Shown piece after piece: positions 9,481 to 19,468 of a stretch of 64,000 nucleotides of DNA (the first letter of the stretch is position 1; each line of letters opens with the position of its first letter). The DNA is from Oceanicaulis sp. HLUCCA04 (GTDB taxonomy: Bacteria; Pseudomonadota; Alphaproteobacteria; Caulobacterales; Maricaulaceae). The position numbers were made by a program, and so were the translations under genes. Below the pieces are notes generated by a model. That model searched no databases. It saw only the letters and a program-made list of their open reading frames with translations, and was not told the origin of the DNA. The stretch spans positions 358,228-422,227 of the forward strand of contig LJSH01000003.1 in assembly GCA_001314625.1 (NCBI GenBank). Direction: 5' to 3'.

Positions 9481-9509
9481 TCTGCAAAGACACTACAGGA
9501 GCACACCCC

Positions 9510-10685
<1,176 letters not shown>

Positions 10686-10722
10686 GGCCTAGAACCAAGA
10701 ACACCCTCAAGGGAGAACCCCA

Positions 10723-11931
10723 ATGACCGACGCTTATATCTACGACGCCACGCGCACCCCGCGCGGCAAGGGCAAGAAGAACGGCACGCTGCATGAGATC
10801 ACCGCGCTGCAGCTGGCCACCCAGCAGCTCGAAGCCATTCGCGACCGCAACAACCTTGATACCAGCGTGATCGATGATGTGATCCTGGGCTGCGTGTCGC
10901 CCGTGGGTGAGCAGGGCGCCAATATCGCCCGCGCTGCGGCGCTGAACGCCAATTACGCCGAGACGGCGTCCGGTTTTCAGGTCAACCGCTTCTGTGCCTC
11001 GGGCCTTGAAGCGGTGAACCTGGCGGCTGCGAAAGTGATGTCGGGCGAAGCCGACATGGCCATTGGCGGAGGTGTCGAGGCCATGAGCCGCGTGCCGATG
11101 GGCTCTGATGGCGGCGCGATGGTCGTCGACCCGGAAATGGCGTTTGACCATTACTTCGTGCCGCAGGGCATTTCGGCCGACCTGATCGCCTCCAAATATG
11201 GCTATTCACGCGATGACGTGGACGCCTATGCGGTCGAAAGCCAGAAGCGCGCCAAGAAGGCGTGGGACGAAGGCCGGTTCAAGAAGTCGGTTGTCGCGGT
11301 GAAAAACCAGCTCGGCCTCACCCAGCTTGATCATGACGAATATATGCGGCCCGAAACCGACATGCAGTCACTGGCGAGCCTGAAGCCCGCCTTCCGTGAT
11401 CTGGCAGCCTTTGTCGGCCTCGATAATGTGGCCATCCAGCGCTACCCGGATGTCGAGAAGATCAACTTCGTCCACCATGCGGGTAACTCCTCGGGCATTG
11501 TCGACGGCGCGGCCGCCATGCTGATTGGCAACAAGGAAATGGGCGAAAAGCTGGGCCTGAAACCCCGTGCGCGCATCCGTTCCATGGCGTCCATCGGCTC
11601 CGAGCCGACCATCATGCTGACCGGCCCGGCCCCGTCGGCGCGCAAGGCGCTGAAAAAAGCCGGCATGAACCCGGAAGACATTGATCTTTATGAAATGAAC
11701 GAGGCGTTCGCCGCTGTCGTCCTGCGCTTCATGGAAGATCTTGGTGTTCCGCACGACAAGGTGAACGTCAATGGCGGCGCCATCGCCATGGGCCACCCGC
11801 TGGGTGCGACCGGCGCAATGATCTTAGGGACCTTGCTCGACGAGCTGGAGCGCACCGGCAAGGGCACGGCGCTGGCCACGCTCTGCGTCGGCGGCGGTAT
11901 GGGCACGGCGACGATTATTGAGCGGATCTAG
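10723..11931 (+). CDS. fadA: Acetyl-CoA C-acyltransferase (thiolase)
   Basis: A 402-residue thiolase, catalysing thiolytic cleavage of 3-ketoacyl-CoA. The nucleophile is Cys91 in [13 protein letters not shown]. The second motif [19 protein letters not shown] supplies the catalytic histidine, and the C-terminal [13 protein letters not shown] supplies the second cysteine. It is preceded by AGGGAGAACCCC. It lies in the operon between the acyl-CoA dehydrogenases and fadB, which supports a degradative (FadA) rather than PHB-type role. Its last codons (IIERI-stop) are echoed at 12397-12414 in a duplication remnant. Confidence 0.93.
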   Translation: MTDAYIYDATRTPRGKGKKNGTLHEITALQLATQQLEAIRDRNNLDTSVIDDVILGCVSPVGEQGANIARAAALNANYAETASGFQVNRFCASGLEAVNLAAAKVMSGEADMAIGGGVEAMSRVPMGSDGGAMVVDPEMAFDHYFVPQGISADLIASKYGYSRDDVDAYAVESQKRAKKAWDEGRFKKSVVAVKNQLGLTQLDHDEYMRPETDMQSLASLKPAFRDLAAFVGLDNVAIQRYPDVEKINFVHHAGNSSGIVDGAAAMLIGNKEMGEKLGLKPRARIRSMASIGSEPTIMLTGPAPSARKALKKAGMNPEDIDLYEMNEAFAAVVLRFMEDLGVPHDKVNVNGGAIAMGHPLGATGAMILGTLLDELERTGKGTALATLCVGGGMGTATIIERI

Positions 11932-11939
11932 TTTGAACC

Positions 11940-12047
11940 TGAGCCCTTCGAGGCGGCCTGACGGCCTCTTCAGGGTGAGGCTCAAAACCATACGTCATCC
12001 TGAGGTGCGAAGCCGGACACAAGTCCAGGCGAGCCTCGAAGGACCGG
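11940..12047. repeat. REP-like intergenic palindromic element
   Basis: The gap between thiolase and the first small protein gene holds nested inverted repeats of the type GTCATCCTGAGGTGCGAAGC ... GAGCCTCGAAGGAC, preceded by another GAGCCC...GAGGCTC arm pair. Elements of this kind are common between genes in alphaproteobacteria. It is absent from the second copy of the duplicated segment (only 4 bases separate stop and start at 12414-12419). Confidence 0.55.
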
Positions 12048-12060
12048 AAGGAAAGTGAGC

Positions 12061-12315
12061 ATGACCGGCGACAAACTCGAACAGGACAAGAATGACAGCG
12101 GCAATATCCTCGCGAAAGGCCTGCCAATAGGCCTGCCGATCGGAATTGCGATTGGCGTTTCGCTCGGTGTGGCGCTCGAAAGCCTGCCCATCGGGATCGC
12201 CATGGGCGTCGGCCTCGGCCTGGCGTTCAGCGTCGCCCTCGGCTCGGCCCGGCTGGCCGAAGAAAAGAAGAAGTCCAGAAAAGCGGACGATGCATCGTCC
12301 GGCGCAGGAGAATAA
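12061..12315 (+). CDS. Small glycine-zipper membrane protein, paralogue 1
   Basis: An 84-residue protein with no family I can name. After a short charged N-terminus it has a hydrophobic core made of repeated small-residue heptads (LPIGLPIGIAIGVSLGVALE, then MGVGLGLAFSVALG), that is GxxxG glycine-zipper spacing long enough for two membrane helices. A Lys-rich charged tail follows (KKKSRKADD). AAGGA lies 8 bases before ATG 12061. It is clearly homologous to the 12419 gene, and both sit between fadA and fadB. A role in membrane association of the beta-oxidation enzymes is speculation. Confidence 0.7.
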   Translation: MTGDKLEQDKNDSGNILAKGLPIGLPIGIAIGVSLGVALESLPIGIAMGVGLGLAFSVALGSARLAEEKKKSRKADDASSGAGE

Positions 12316-12318
12316 CTC

Positions 12319-12414
12319 ATGAACCATTTCAAATTCGAGGTCGACGGCGACGGGATCGCCAGGGACGAATTCAGCAGCCCGAAGGAGACGGGCCAGATCA
12401 TCGAGCGGATCTAG
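12319..12414 (+). pseudogene. 31-codon mini-FadB: duplicated fadB 5' end with internal deletion
   Basis: The ORF starts MNHFKFEVDGDGIA and ends GQIIERI. Its first part matches the FadB N-terminus (HFKFEVDGDGIA); 33 bases at 12328-12360 are identical to 12691-12723. Its end corresponds both to FadB GQIVDKI, after deletion of about 20 codons, and to the thiolase C-terminus IIERI-stop. It starts 3 bases after the stop of small protein 1 and ends 4 bases before small protein 2. I read it as the junction scar of a tandem duplication that copied the fadA-end/small gene/fadB-start segment. It may still be translated, as the ATG, frame and stop are intact. Confidence 0.75.
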
Positions 12415-12418
12415 GGCC

Positions 12419-12679
12419 ATGGCCGAAGACGAGGGCAAGCCGGAGCGCAAGTCAGGGAAGGCCGCTTTTGCGGCGGGCCTGCCCATCGGCATAGGCGTTG
12501 GCATGGCGCTGGGCGTGGCGTTCGGCACGATCTTTGGCGATGTCGCATTGGGCCTTGCGTTTGGCGTCGCGTTTGGCGTTGCGCTGGCCCCGGCCTTCGG
12601 CGCCGCCCAGACCAAATCCAAAAAGAATTCACCGGATGCGCCTGATGAGAACGCATCAAAGGAGGAGAACTCCCAATGA
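12419..12679 (+). CDS. Small glycine-zipper membrane protein, paralogue 2
   Basis: An 86-residue protein with a charged N-terminus, then a hydrophobic glycine-zipper core (GLPIGIGVGMALGVAFG and LGLAFGVAFGVALAPAFG) and a Lys/Asp/Glu/Asn-rich tail. It is a paralogue of the 12061 gene: both have GLPIGI...LGVA...LGLAF...AFG/ALG in the same order. Its stop overlaps the fadB start by four bases (ATGA), so it is translationally coupled to FadB. Function unknown; membrane location inferred from the hydrophobic core. Confidence 0.75.
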   Translation: MAEDEGKPERKSGKAAFAAGLPIGIGVGMALGVAFGTIFGDVALGLAFGVAFGVALAPAFGAAQTKSKKNSPDAPDENASKEENSQ

Positions 12680-14874
12680 GCTACACACACTTCAAATTCG
12701 AGGTCGACGGCGACGGGATCGCCCTGATCACCTTTGACAGCCCGAACGTGTCGATGAACGTGCTTTCAGCCTCGGTCATGGCCGAGCTGGGCCAGATCGT
12801 CGACAAGATCGGTTCAGATGACGCCATCAAGGGCGCGGTCATCACATCGGGCAAGAAAGCCTTCTGCGCCGGTGCGGACCTCTCTGAACTCGGCTCTGGC
12901 ATGATGGACCTGAAAGGCCTCTCTGAAGAGGAAGCCAAGCAGAAACTGTTTGACACCGCCTTCCGCCTGAACTCCCAGCTGCGCGCGCTGGAAACCTGCG
13001 GCAAGCCGGTGGCAGCCGCCATCAATGGCCTCGCGCTCGGCGGCGGGTTCGAGGTGACGCTGGCGTGCCATTACCGCGTGATGGCCAATGATACCGGCGC
13101 CAAGCTCGGCCTGCCTGAAAGCCTGGTCGGCGTGCTGCCGGGCGGCGGCGGCACACAGCGCCTGCCGCGCCTTGTGGGCGTGATGAACGCGGCCCCCATC
13201 ATGCTGCAGGGCAAGCAGTTCGACGCCGACACGGCGAAAGCGCAGGGCGTGGTCCACGAGGTCGCTCCGGTGGCCGAAATCGTCGCCAAGGCCAAGGAGC
13301 TGGTGAAGAGCAATCCGCTGGGTTCCAAACAGCCCTGGGATCAGGACAAGTTCAAAATTCCCGGCGGTGGCCCTTTCCACCCGGCGGGCATGCAGATTTT
13401 TGGCGGCGCATCCCCGATGCTGCTCAAAGAGACCTACGGCAATTACCCGGCCCAGCGCTACATTCTGTCATGCGTCTATGAGGGCCTGCAGGTGCCAATC
13501 GATGCGGGCCTGCGTATCGAGAGCCGCTATTTCACCAAGCTCCTGATGCGCCCGGAAAGCCGCAACATGATCCGCTCGCTCTTCCTGTCCAAGCAGTCGC
13601 TGGACAAGGGCGGCCGCCGCCCTGCCGGTCAGGAAAAGTCCGAGATCAAGAAGATCGGCGTTATCGGCGCGGGCTTCATGGGTGCGGGCATCACCACCGT
13701 TTCGGCGCAAGCCGGGATCGAGGTTGTGCTGATCGACGTCAATCAGGAAGGCGCCGACAAGGGCAAGCAGCACGCGGTCGATTTCTTCGCCAAGGGCGTC
13801 AAACGCGGCAAGATCAGTGAGGAGAAGGCCAAAAAGCTGGCTGACCTCATCACCGCGACCACCGATTACGGCGCCCTGAAAGATGTCGATCTGGTCGTCG
13901 AGGCGGTGTTTGAAAACTCCGACCTGAAAGCCGAGATCACCAAAAAGGCCGAGGCCGTTCTGCCCAAGGGCGCGATCTTCGGCTCCAACACCTCCACCAT
14001 TCCGATCAGCTCGCTGGCCAAGGCGTCCGAGCGGCCTGAGAACTTCATCGGGATTCACTTCTTCTCGCCGGTCGAGAAGATGAACCTGGTCGAGCTGATT
14101 GTTGGCGAGAAAACAGGCGACGCCGCCGTCAGCCGCGCCATCGATTTTGTCGGCAAGATCAAGAAGACCCCGATTGTGGTCGCCGATACGCGCGGCTTCT
14201 ACGCCAATCGCTGCGTGATGCGCTATATCGAGCAGGGCATGTATCTGCTTACCGAAGGCGTGAAACCTGCCCTGATCGAGAACGCGGCCAAGATGGCCGG
14301 CATGCCGGTCGGCCCGCTCTCGCTGCAGGACGAGGTGGCCATTGATCTGGGCTACAAGGTGCTCCAGCAGACCAAGAAGGATCTGGGCGACCAGTTCGAG
14401 GACACCCCCAACGCGCAGGTCATCGAGAAGATGTATGAGCTTGGCCGCTATGGCCGCAAGAACGCCAAGGGCTTCTATGTCTATGAGGAAGGCGGCAAGC
14501 GGCTCTGGGACGAGCTCGATCAGTTCGCCCCGAACGGCAAGCTGCTGCCCGCCGACGACCAGCCCTCGGTCGCCGAGATCAAGGACCGCATCCTCTACGC
14601 CCAGGCCATTGAGGCAGCACGCACCATGGCCGAAGGCATTGTCGAGGACCCGCGCGAGGCTGATGTTGGCTCGATCCTGGGCTGGGGCTTTGCGCCTTAT
14701 ACTGGCGGCGTCCTGTCCTTCATCGACACGGTCGGTACAGACGCCTTCGTCAAGCGCGCCGACGAGCTGGCCGGGAAGTATGGCAAGCCGTTCGAAGTGC
14801 CCCAGCTCCTGCGTGACATGGCAGCGAAGAAAGAAAGCTTCTACGGCCGTTTCGCGCCGAAGAAAGTGGCCTGA
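12676..14874 (+). CDS. fadB: FadB/FadJ-type multifunctional enoyl-CoA hydratase / 3-hydroxyacyl-CoA dehydrogenase
   Basis: A 732-residue two-domain enzyme for the middle two steps of beta-oxidation. The N-terminal crotonase domain (about 1-280) shows AFCAGADLSELG and LPESLVGVLPGGGGTQRLPR, with the catalytic glutamate in PES. The C-terminal dehydrogenase begins at about residue 325 with the Rossmann motif KIGVIGAGFMGAGI, followed by the NAD-domain catalytic stretch GIHFFSPVEKMNLVE. The length fits FadJ/FadB alpha subunits. It overlaps the small gene by ATGA and ends the operon at a strong terminator. Confidence 0.95.
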   Translation: MSYTHFKFEVDGDGIALITFDSPNVSMNVLSASVMAELGQIVDKIGSDDAIKGAVITSGKKAFCAGADLSELGSGMMDLKGLSEEEAKQKLFDTAFRLNSQLRALETCGKPVAAAINGLALGGGFEVTLACHYRVMANDTGAKLGLPESLVGVLPGGGGTQRLPRLVGVMNAAPIMLQGKQFDADTAKAQGVVHEVAPVAEIVAKAKELVKSNPLGSKQPWDQDKFKIPGGGPFHPAGMQIFGGASPMLLKETYGNYPAQRYILSCVYEGLQVPIDAGLRIESRYFTKLLMRPESRNMIRSLFLSKQSLDKGGRRPAGQEKSEIKKIGVIGAGFMGAGITTVSAQAGIEVVLIDVNQEGADKGKQHAVDFFAKGVKRGKISEEKAKKLADLITATTDYGALKDVDLVVEAVFENSDLKAEITKKAEAVLPKGAIFGSNTSTIPISSLAKASERPENFIGIHFFSPVEKMNLVELIVGEKTGDAAVSRAIDFVGKIKKTPIVVADTRGFYANRCVMRYIEQGMYLLTEGVKPALIENAAKMAGMPVGPLSLQDEVAIDLGYKVLQQTKKDLGDQFEDTPNAQVIEKMYELGRYGRKNAKGFYVYEEGGKRLWDELDQFAPNGKLLPADDQPSVAEIKDRILYAQAIEAARTMAEGIVEDPREADVGSILGWGFAPYTGGVLSFIDTVGTDAFVKRADELAGKYGKPFEVPQLLRDMAAKKESFYGRFAPKKVA

Positions 14875-14896
14875 TTTTTCATGTGACTGATGAGAA

Positions 14897-14925
14897 AGGC
14901 CGGGCAGCGATGCCCGGCCTTTTTT
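14897..14925 (+). terminator. Rho-independent terminator of the beta-oxidation operon
   Basis: A perfect 10-base stem AGGCCGGGCA / TGCCCGGCCT with a GCGA tetraloop and five Ts, 22 bases after the fadB stop. Confidence 0.92.
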
Positions 14926-14986
14926 GTTTGGGCCGCAACGTCGATAAAATGTTGATCTGCCGCCGTCGAGCTTTCTCAAACAGCCC

Positions 14987-15577
14987 TTACTCCCCCTCCA
15001 GGATACGCGTGACAGGATAGGGTATCGGGCATGAGGCTTCGGTCATAGACACTCTGAAGAGGTCTTCGCGAGTAAAGGCGTCTCGCGTGGCTTCGGACTG
15101 AACTCTGGTTTCATATCCGATCAGTGCTTGCATGGCGCGTCTGAATTCCCCGGCGCGCACCGCCATGGGGTGAGGCTGGCCGCTGCGCATTTTGCACCCG
15201 ATGTACCAGTTGAATTCTCTGGCCGAGCCATCTTCGAACATCACCTCCACCCTCATCGAGGGCTGATCGGTATACACACGGCTGCATGCGGAGATGCCCG
15301 GAACGATCGATGGTTCGTTCAACAATCCGGACCCCAGGACGAGGTCGGCGGCGGCATCGAAGGCGCCTTCTGACAGGGTGCCCGGCGTGAGCCCCGGCGA
15401 GTTGACATGCGCGAAGCCGCACATCGCATACTCATCTTCGGGAAAGATCGCGAAGCGGTAGGCGGGGCAGGCCCCATAGCAGCTCGTTTCGGTGAAGACG
15501 ATCAAAGCTGGCGGTGCCGGGTGTTCCGCCTGCGCCGTCAGACCTGCTGCGATTAGTCCAGCCAAAGCAGCGAGCAT
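14987..15577 (-). CDS. DUF6438-like exported protein
   Basis: A 196-residue protein with a signal peptide (MLAALAGLIAAGLTAQAEHP) and then VFTETSCYGACPAYRFAIF, the CYGxCPxY signature I associate with DUF6438. Further cysteines (residues near 52, 100, 128 and 183) could form disulfides in the periplasm. Function unknown. It lies 14 bases downstream of the thioesterase on the same strand and converges on fadB. Confidence 0.75.
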   Translation of the reverse strand: MLAALAGLIAAGLTAQAEHPAPPALIVFTETSCYGACPAYRFAIFPEDEYAMCGFAHVNSPGLTPGTLSEGAFDAAADLVLGSGLLNEPSIVPGISACSRVYTDQPSMRVEVMFEDGSAREFNWYIGCKMRSGQPHPMAVRAGEFRRAMQALIGYETRVQSEATRDAFTREDLFRVSMTEASCPIPYPVTRILEGE

Positions 15578-15591
15578 GTCACTTCCTTCCC

Positions 15592-16515
15592 CTAAACGCT
15601 CAAGCCCTCAATCACCTTGCCGCGCAGTTCCTCGAGCCGGTCGGGCGGGGTCTTGAACAGGCGGCGGGCTTTCAGGTCCATCATGCAGGCGACGCCTTCG
15701 ATGGACCAGAGCGGCTTGCCGGTGACGGGATCAAGCATCCAATGGACCAGCGAGCGGACATTTTCGTTCGCCCCGATCAGGCCTGAACGCATCAGATAGC
15801 CGTCACCGGGCAGCGGCAGGCGGCGATAGATGATGCGCGCTTCGAGCAGGGCGCCGCCCAGCTCCAGCCCTTGCCCCTCTCCATGGGCGGACCATTCCTC
15901 GGGGAAGCCGTCGCGGAAATGGATGACGCTGTCGGAGGTCTTGCCGATCGCGGCTTCGGCGCTCATGCGCCCGAAAATATCGGCGTCTTCGGGCAGGAAG
16001 CGTCCGCGTCCCGTCACTGCCAAGCCCAGCTTGTCGGCGAGCTTTAGCGATATGTCGCTGCGCGGCTCTGATGCGGTGAGGGTGCGCGGCGTCACTTCGG
16101 CCGGGCGGCCGATGCGCAAGGCTTCCAGCCCTTTACGCAGACGGTCTGACCAGTTGAAGGATTTGCCGGTGCGTGGATCACAATGGTCAAAACGGACAAG
16201 AAAGCTGGCGGCGGGGCGCTGCTTGACGGTGTGCTCCATCACCAGCGCCAGCTCCACGCTGTCCTCGCTGATTTCGGTGACCCCGCCATGAATTACCAGC
16301 GGCACGCCGGCATGGCATTCGGCCAGATAGCGCACCTGCAGCTCGCGAGGGATCAGCGTGGCGATGGCATCGGCGCGGAAGGCGTGGCGCATCCCGGCGA
16401 GGTCAGCCAGAGTGCCGACGGCCTGCGTGGCCTTGGCGATGTAGAAGCGCACATTCATGTGCCCCAGCTCATCGCATTCCCATGCATTCGCGTTGCCGCG
16501 CCACAGCTCTTGCAT
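15592..16515 (-). CDS. Thioesterase-family protein (double hotdog)
   Basis: A 307-residue protein starting MQELWRGNANAWECDELGHM; the segment DELGHMNVRFY is typical of 4HBT hotdog acyl-CoA thioesterases (D..GHxN). A second, more divergent hotdog domain appears in the C-terminal half (MDLKARRLFKTPPDRLEELR at its end). ATG at 16515 is preceded by GGGAGGTCAGC, so I prefer it to the in-frame ATG at 16545. It probably hydrolyses acyl-CoA in the cytoplasm; proximity to the beta-oxidation operon is consistent, but the substrate is unknown. Confidence 0.82.
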   Translation of the reverse strand: MQELWRGNANAWECDELGHMNVRFYIAKATQAVGTLADLAGMRHAFRADAIATLIPRELQVRYLAECHAGVPLVIHGGVTEISEDSVELALVMEHTVKQRPAASFLVRFDHCDPRTGKSFNWSDRLRKGLEALRIGRPAEVTPRTLTASEPRSDISLKLADKLGLAVTGRGRFLPEDADIFGRMSAEAAIGKTSDSVIHFRDGFPEEWSAHGEGQGLELGGALLEARIIYRRLPLPGDGYLMRSGLIGANENVRSLVHWMLDPVTGKPLWSIEGVACMMDLKARRLFKTPPDRLEELRGKVIEGLSV

Positions 16516-16572
16516 GCTGACCTCCCGCCAATCGTCTGCTTTCAAGAGGTTAGGACGGTTCGTCCCGGCGCG

Positions 16573-17007
16573 TCACGCGTTACTGCACTGCGCACAGCGC
16601 CCGTAATGCTCCAGTACGGAGCGCGAAATCTGGAAACCTTCGGGCGTGTGGTCGGGCAGGGCAGGGGCGTGCTGCTCGCGCACCGTGCCGCAATTCTCGC
16701 AGATGAAAAGTTCGGCAATCTCGTCGCCATGCCCGTGGACGCAGGCCATGTAGGCGTTGAGCGCCTCGACCCGGTGGGCCAGACCCGCCTGCGTGAGGAA
16801 ATCGAGGGCGCGATAAATGGTCGGCGGCTGCGCGCTGCCGTCAGGTTTCAGGGCAGCCAGCAGGTCGTAGGCCTTCACCGGCCCGCCCGATTCCAGCAGC
16901 AATTCCAGCACGCGCTTGCGCAAGGGCGTCAGCGACAATCCCTTGTCCGCGCACAAGGCATCCGCCTTGGCGAGCTTTGTCTCGGTACTGGTGTGCGCGT
17001 GTCCCAT
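16573..17007 (-). CDS. zur: Fur-family zinc uptake regulator (Zur)
   Basis: A 144-residue Fur-superfamily repressor. The winged-helix part includes LTPLRKRVLELLLESGGPVK and PPTIYRALDFLTQAGLAHRV. The metal-binding C-terminal half has HGHGDEIAELFICENCGTV, and a second cysteine pair CAQC at the end gives the structural zinc site. Identity as Zur rather than Fur rests on the divergent neighbour, a TonB receptor with His/Asp-rich loops, and on AT-rich palindromes between them. ATG at 17007 fits family length; the frame is open further upstream but that would run through the intergenic operators. Confidence 0.82.
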   Translation of the reverse strand: MGHAHTSTETKLAKADALCADKGLSLTPLRKRVLELLLESGGPVKAYDLLAALKPDGSAQPPTIYRALDFLTQAGLAHRVEALNAYMACVHGHGDEIAELFICENCGTVREQHAPALPDHTPEGFQISRSVLEHYGRCAQCSNA

Positions 17008-17088
17008 AAGCCTAACCGATACAGCGATCCCGGCCAAAGCGCGAGCCTTTCTGCATATGGGAACCGCATCGCGGGCTTGCCAGCCGGT

Positions 17089-17129
17089 GTTATGTAATAA
17101 TATGACATCAAGCAACAGTATAACATTGC
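17089..17129. promoter_or_regulatory. Two candidate Zur boxes in the zur/TonB-receptor divergent gap
   Basis: Two imperfect AT-rich palindromes stand out in GC-rich surroundings: GTTATGTAATAATATGAC (17089-17106, 12 of 18 positions symmetric) and GCAACAGTATAACATTGC (17112-17129). Both resemble known Zur sites of the ATGTTATAACAT class. Zinc-dependent repression of the receptor is inferred from context. Confidence 0.55.
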
Positions 17130-17177
17130 GTCGGCCCGTGAGGGTTGGTGCCCGGCCGGATCGTCTCAGGAGCAACC

Positions 17178-19349
17178 ATGTCATACGTTCGCACACCGCT
17201 TTTGCTGGCCGCCAGCGCGTCCGCCCTGATCGCTGCTGCAGGTAGCGGCCATGCGCAGGCGCCCGGCGACGAGGTGGAGACCATTACGGTGACCTCGTCT
17301 GCACTGCTGGTGCAACGCGATTCTGTGACCGGCTCGGTGGATGTGCTCGATCGTGACACGTTGATCCGCAACATGGCGGGCAATATCGCCCAGTCTCTCG
17401 AGCGCCTGCCGGGTGTGTCCACGACCTTTTCCGGGCCGGCGTCGGGGCGTCCGGTCATTCGCGGGTTGGGATCCGAGCGTGTGCGGGTACTGATCAACGG
17501 TCTGGATGGTCTGGACGCGTCCTCCTCCAGCCCTGATCACGCCGTGGCGGTGGACGTGATGGGCTCAACCGGCGTTGAAGTGCTGCGCGGACCGGCCGCC
17601 ATTGGCTTTGGCGGCGGCGCCATTGGCGGCGTGGTCAATGTGTTTGATGGCCGGGTGCCTGAGACGATGCCCGAGACCCCGGTTTTCGGTGAAACCTATC
17701 TGGGTGCCACATCCGGCAATGAAGGCCGCGAAGGCTTTGTGCGCGGCGGCTTTGCCTGGGGGCAGCTGGTCGCGCAGGGCGAGTATCAGCGCCGCGAGGC
17801 TGGCGCCTACGACATTCCCGGCTTTGCGGAATCTGCCCGCCTGCGGGCAATGGAAGAGGATGGGCATGATCATGATGACGAAGATCACGATCACGACGAT
17901 GACGACCATGATGATGATCACGATGATCATGGTGACGAGGGCGAAGAGGAAGCGTTCGGCTTTGCGCCCGATACCGACTTTGTTTTCGAGTCCGGCTCTG
18001 TCGGCGCGTCGATTGTCGGTCAGTGGGGATTTGCCGGTATCGGCGTGAAACGCACCGAGGCCGACTACGCCATACCCGGCCACGAGCATGGTCATCATGA
18101 GCATGAAGATCATGACGAGGATCACGATGACGATCACGATGATGATCACGGGGACGAAGATCATGACGATCACGATCACGGCGATGACGAGATCGCACCG
18201 CGTCTGGTGATGGAGCAGACCCGTACCGATCTGCGCGGCGAGATCGCCCTCGATGGCTTTTTCAACCGCATCCGCTGGTCGCTCGCCCATGCCAATTATG
18301 TTCACGCTGAAATCGAGGGCGATGAGCAGACCGTGTTCGACAAGGAAGGCGTGGAGGGCCGCGTTGAACTGCGCCACGGCCATGGCGGCGCGCGTCAGGG
18401 TGCGTGGGGTGTCACCGGGCTGACCCAGGATTTCGAGGCAGTGGGCGACGAGGCCTTCATCGAGGCCGTCACGACACAGGATTTAGGCCTGTTTGCGACC
18501 GAACGCTGGGACTATGACAGCTGGGGCGTGGAAATTGGCGCACGCGCCGATAGGCGAGAGTTGACCGCGCAGGCGGCGAACCGCCGTTTCAATTCTATCT
18601 CCGCATCAGGTGCCCTGTTCCTGCGCCCGGCGCAGGGCTGGTTCCTGGCCGGCACGCTGTCGCGCTCCGAACGTGCGCCCAGCGATGTCGAAGTGTTTGC
18701 CAACGGGCCGCACCTGGCCACACAGGCCTTCGAGATCGGCAATCTGAACCTCTCTACCGAGGTCGCATGGTCTCTTGAAGGTACGGCGCGTTTCACCGGC
18801 CAGGGCGGGCTGAGTGCCGAGGCGGCGGTATTCTATGCCGACTATGACGGCTTCATCGAGCTGTTCCCGACCGGCGCCCAGGAAGACGGGCTCCCGGTTC
18901 TGGAATACCGGCAGGAGGATGCCACGCTGTACGGGTTCGAAGCGCGTATCAGTGCACCCCTGTTTGCCCTGTCAGGCTTTGACTTCACCGGCGAGGCGAG
19001 CGCGGACTATGTGCGCGGAGAAATCGATGGCGGAGGCAATCTGCCACGCATTTCCCCGATGTCGGCATCGCTTTCGGTGACGGCGGACAATGGACCGCTA
19101 TCCTTGCGCGGCGAGGCCCGGCTTGTGGCAGAGCAGACCGATGTGTTCACCAATGAATTACCAACGGACGGCTACACGCTTTTCAATGCTGATGCGCGCT
19201 GGCGTCCCTTCGATGAACGCGATGTCCAGCTGATTTTTGCCGTGCGCAATATCACCGATGAGGAAGCACGCATCCATTCTTCCTTCCTGAAGGATTTCAT
19301 CCCACTGCCCGGCCGCAATGTCAGGGTAGCGCTGTCGGCGCGCTTCTAG
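17178..19349 (+). CDS. TonB-dependent receptor with His/Asp-rich loops, probable zinc (ZnuD-like) transporter
   Basis: A 723-residue outer-membrane receptor. A signal peptide (to about residue 30, GSGHAQA) is followed by a plug domain (ITVTSSALLVQRDSVTGSVD, then RPVIRGLGSERVRVLINGLD) and a beta-barrel ending in RNVRVALSARF with a terminal Phe. Two loops are extreme His/Asp clusters, residues about 229-260 and 301-338, as in zinc receptors of the ZnuD type. It is divergent from zur across two candidate Zur boxes. ATG at 17178 has CAGGAG at proper spacing; a GTG at 17145 is less likely. Zn(II) is the inferred substrate; nickel or cobalt are possible alternatives. Confidence 0.87.
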   Translation: MSYVRTPLLLAASASALIAAAGSGHAQAPGDEVETITVTSSALLVQRDSVTGSVDVLDRDTLIRNMAGNIAQSLERLPGVSTTFSGPASGRPVIRGLGSERVRVLINGLDGLDASSSSPDHAVAVDVMGSTGVEVLRGPAAIGFGGGAIGGVVNVFDGRVPETMPETPVFGETYLGATSGNEGREGFVRGGFAWGQLVAQGEYQRREAGAYDIPGFAESARLRAMEEDGHDHDDEDHDHDDDDHDDDHDDHGDEGEEEAFGFAPDTDFVFESGSVGASIVGQWGFAGIGVKRTEADYAIPGHEHGHHEHEDHDEDHDDDHDDDHGDEDHDDHDHGDDEIAPRLVMEQTRTDLRGEIALDGFFNRIRWSLAHANYVHAEIEGDEQTVFDKEGVEGRVELRHGHGGARQGAWGVTGLTQDFEAVGDEAFIEAVTTQDLGLFATERWDYDSWGVEIGARADRRELTAQAANRRFNSISASGALFLRPAQGWFLAGTLSRSERAPSDVEVFANGPHLATQAFEIGNLNLSTEVAWSLEGTARFTGQGGLSAEAAVFYADYDGFIELFPTGAQEDGLPVLEYRQEDATLYGFEARISAPLFALSGFDFTGEASADYVRGEIDGGGNLPRISPMSASLSVTADNGPLSLRGEARLVAEQTDVFTNELPTDGYTLFNADARWRPFDERDVQLIFAVRNITDEEARIHSSFLKDFIPLPGRNVRVALSARF

Positions 19350-19468
19350 AGGCCGCGTGTTGGCAAAGAGCTTGCATCCAGCCTCGCACATTCACGTGCG
19401 GGGCTGTGTTGCCTTGGCATCGCGCCTCCGCTAACACACCTCAAACTGCTTTCAGGGGAATAGAATTC

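Noticed and set aside
13468..14979. 503-codon minus-strand ORF opposite fadB
   Set aside because: Shadow of fadB; the plus strand contains all crotonase and dehydrogenase motifs.
17862..18190. GATCAC/GATGAC-rich repeats that could pass for a tandem repeat or CRISPR-like array
   Set aside because: They encode the His/Asp loops in frame in the receptor gene; no constant repeat length or spacers.
17565..18383. Minus-strand ORF rich in Ile/Val/Met that looks like a membrane protein
   Set aside because: It is the reverse complement of the His/Asp loops of the TonB receptor (GAT/CAC codons read as ATC/GTG), not a gene.
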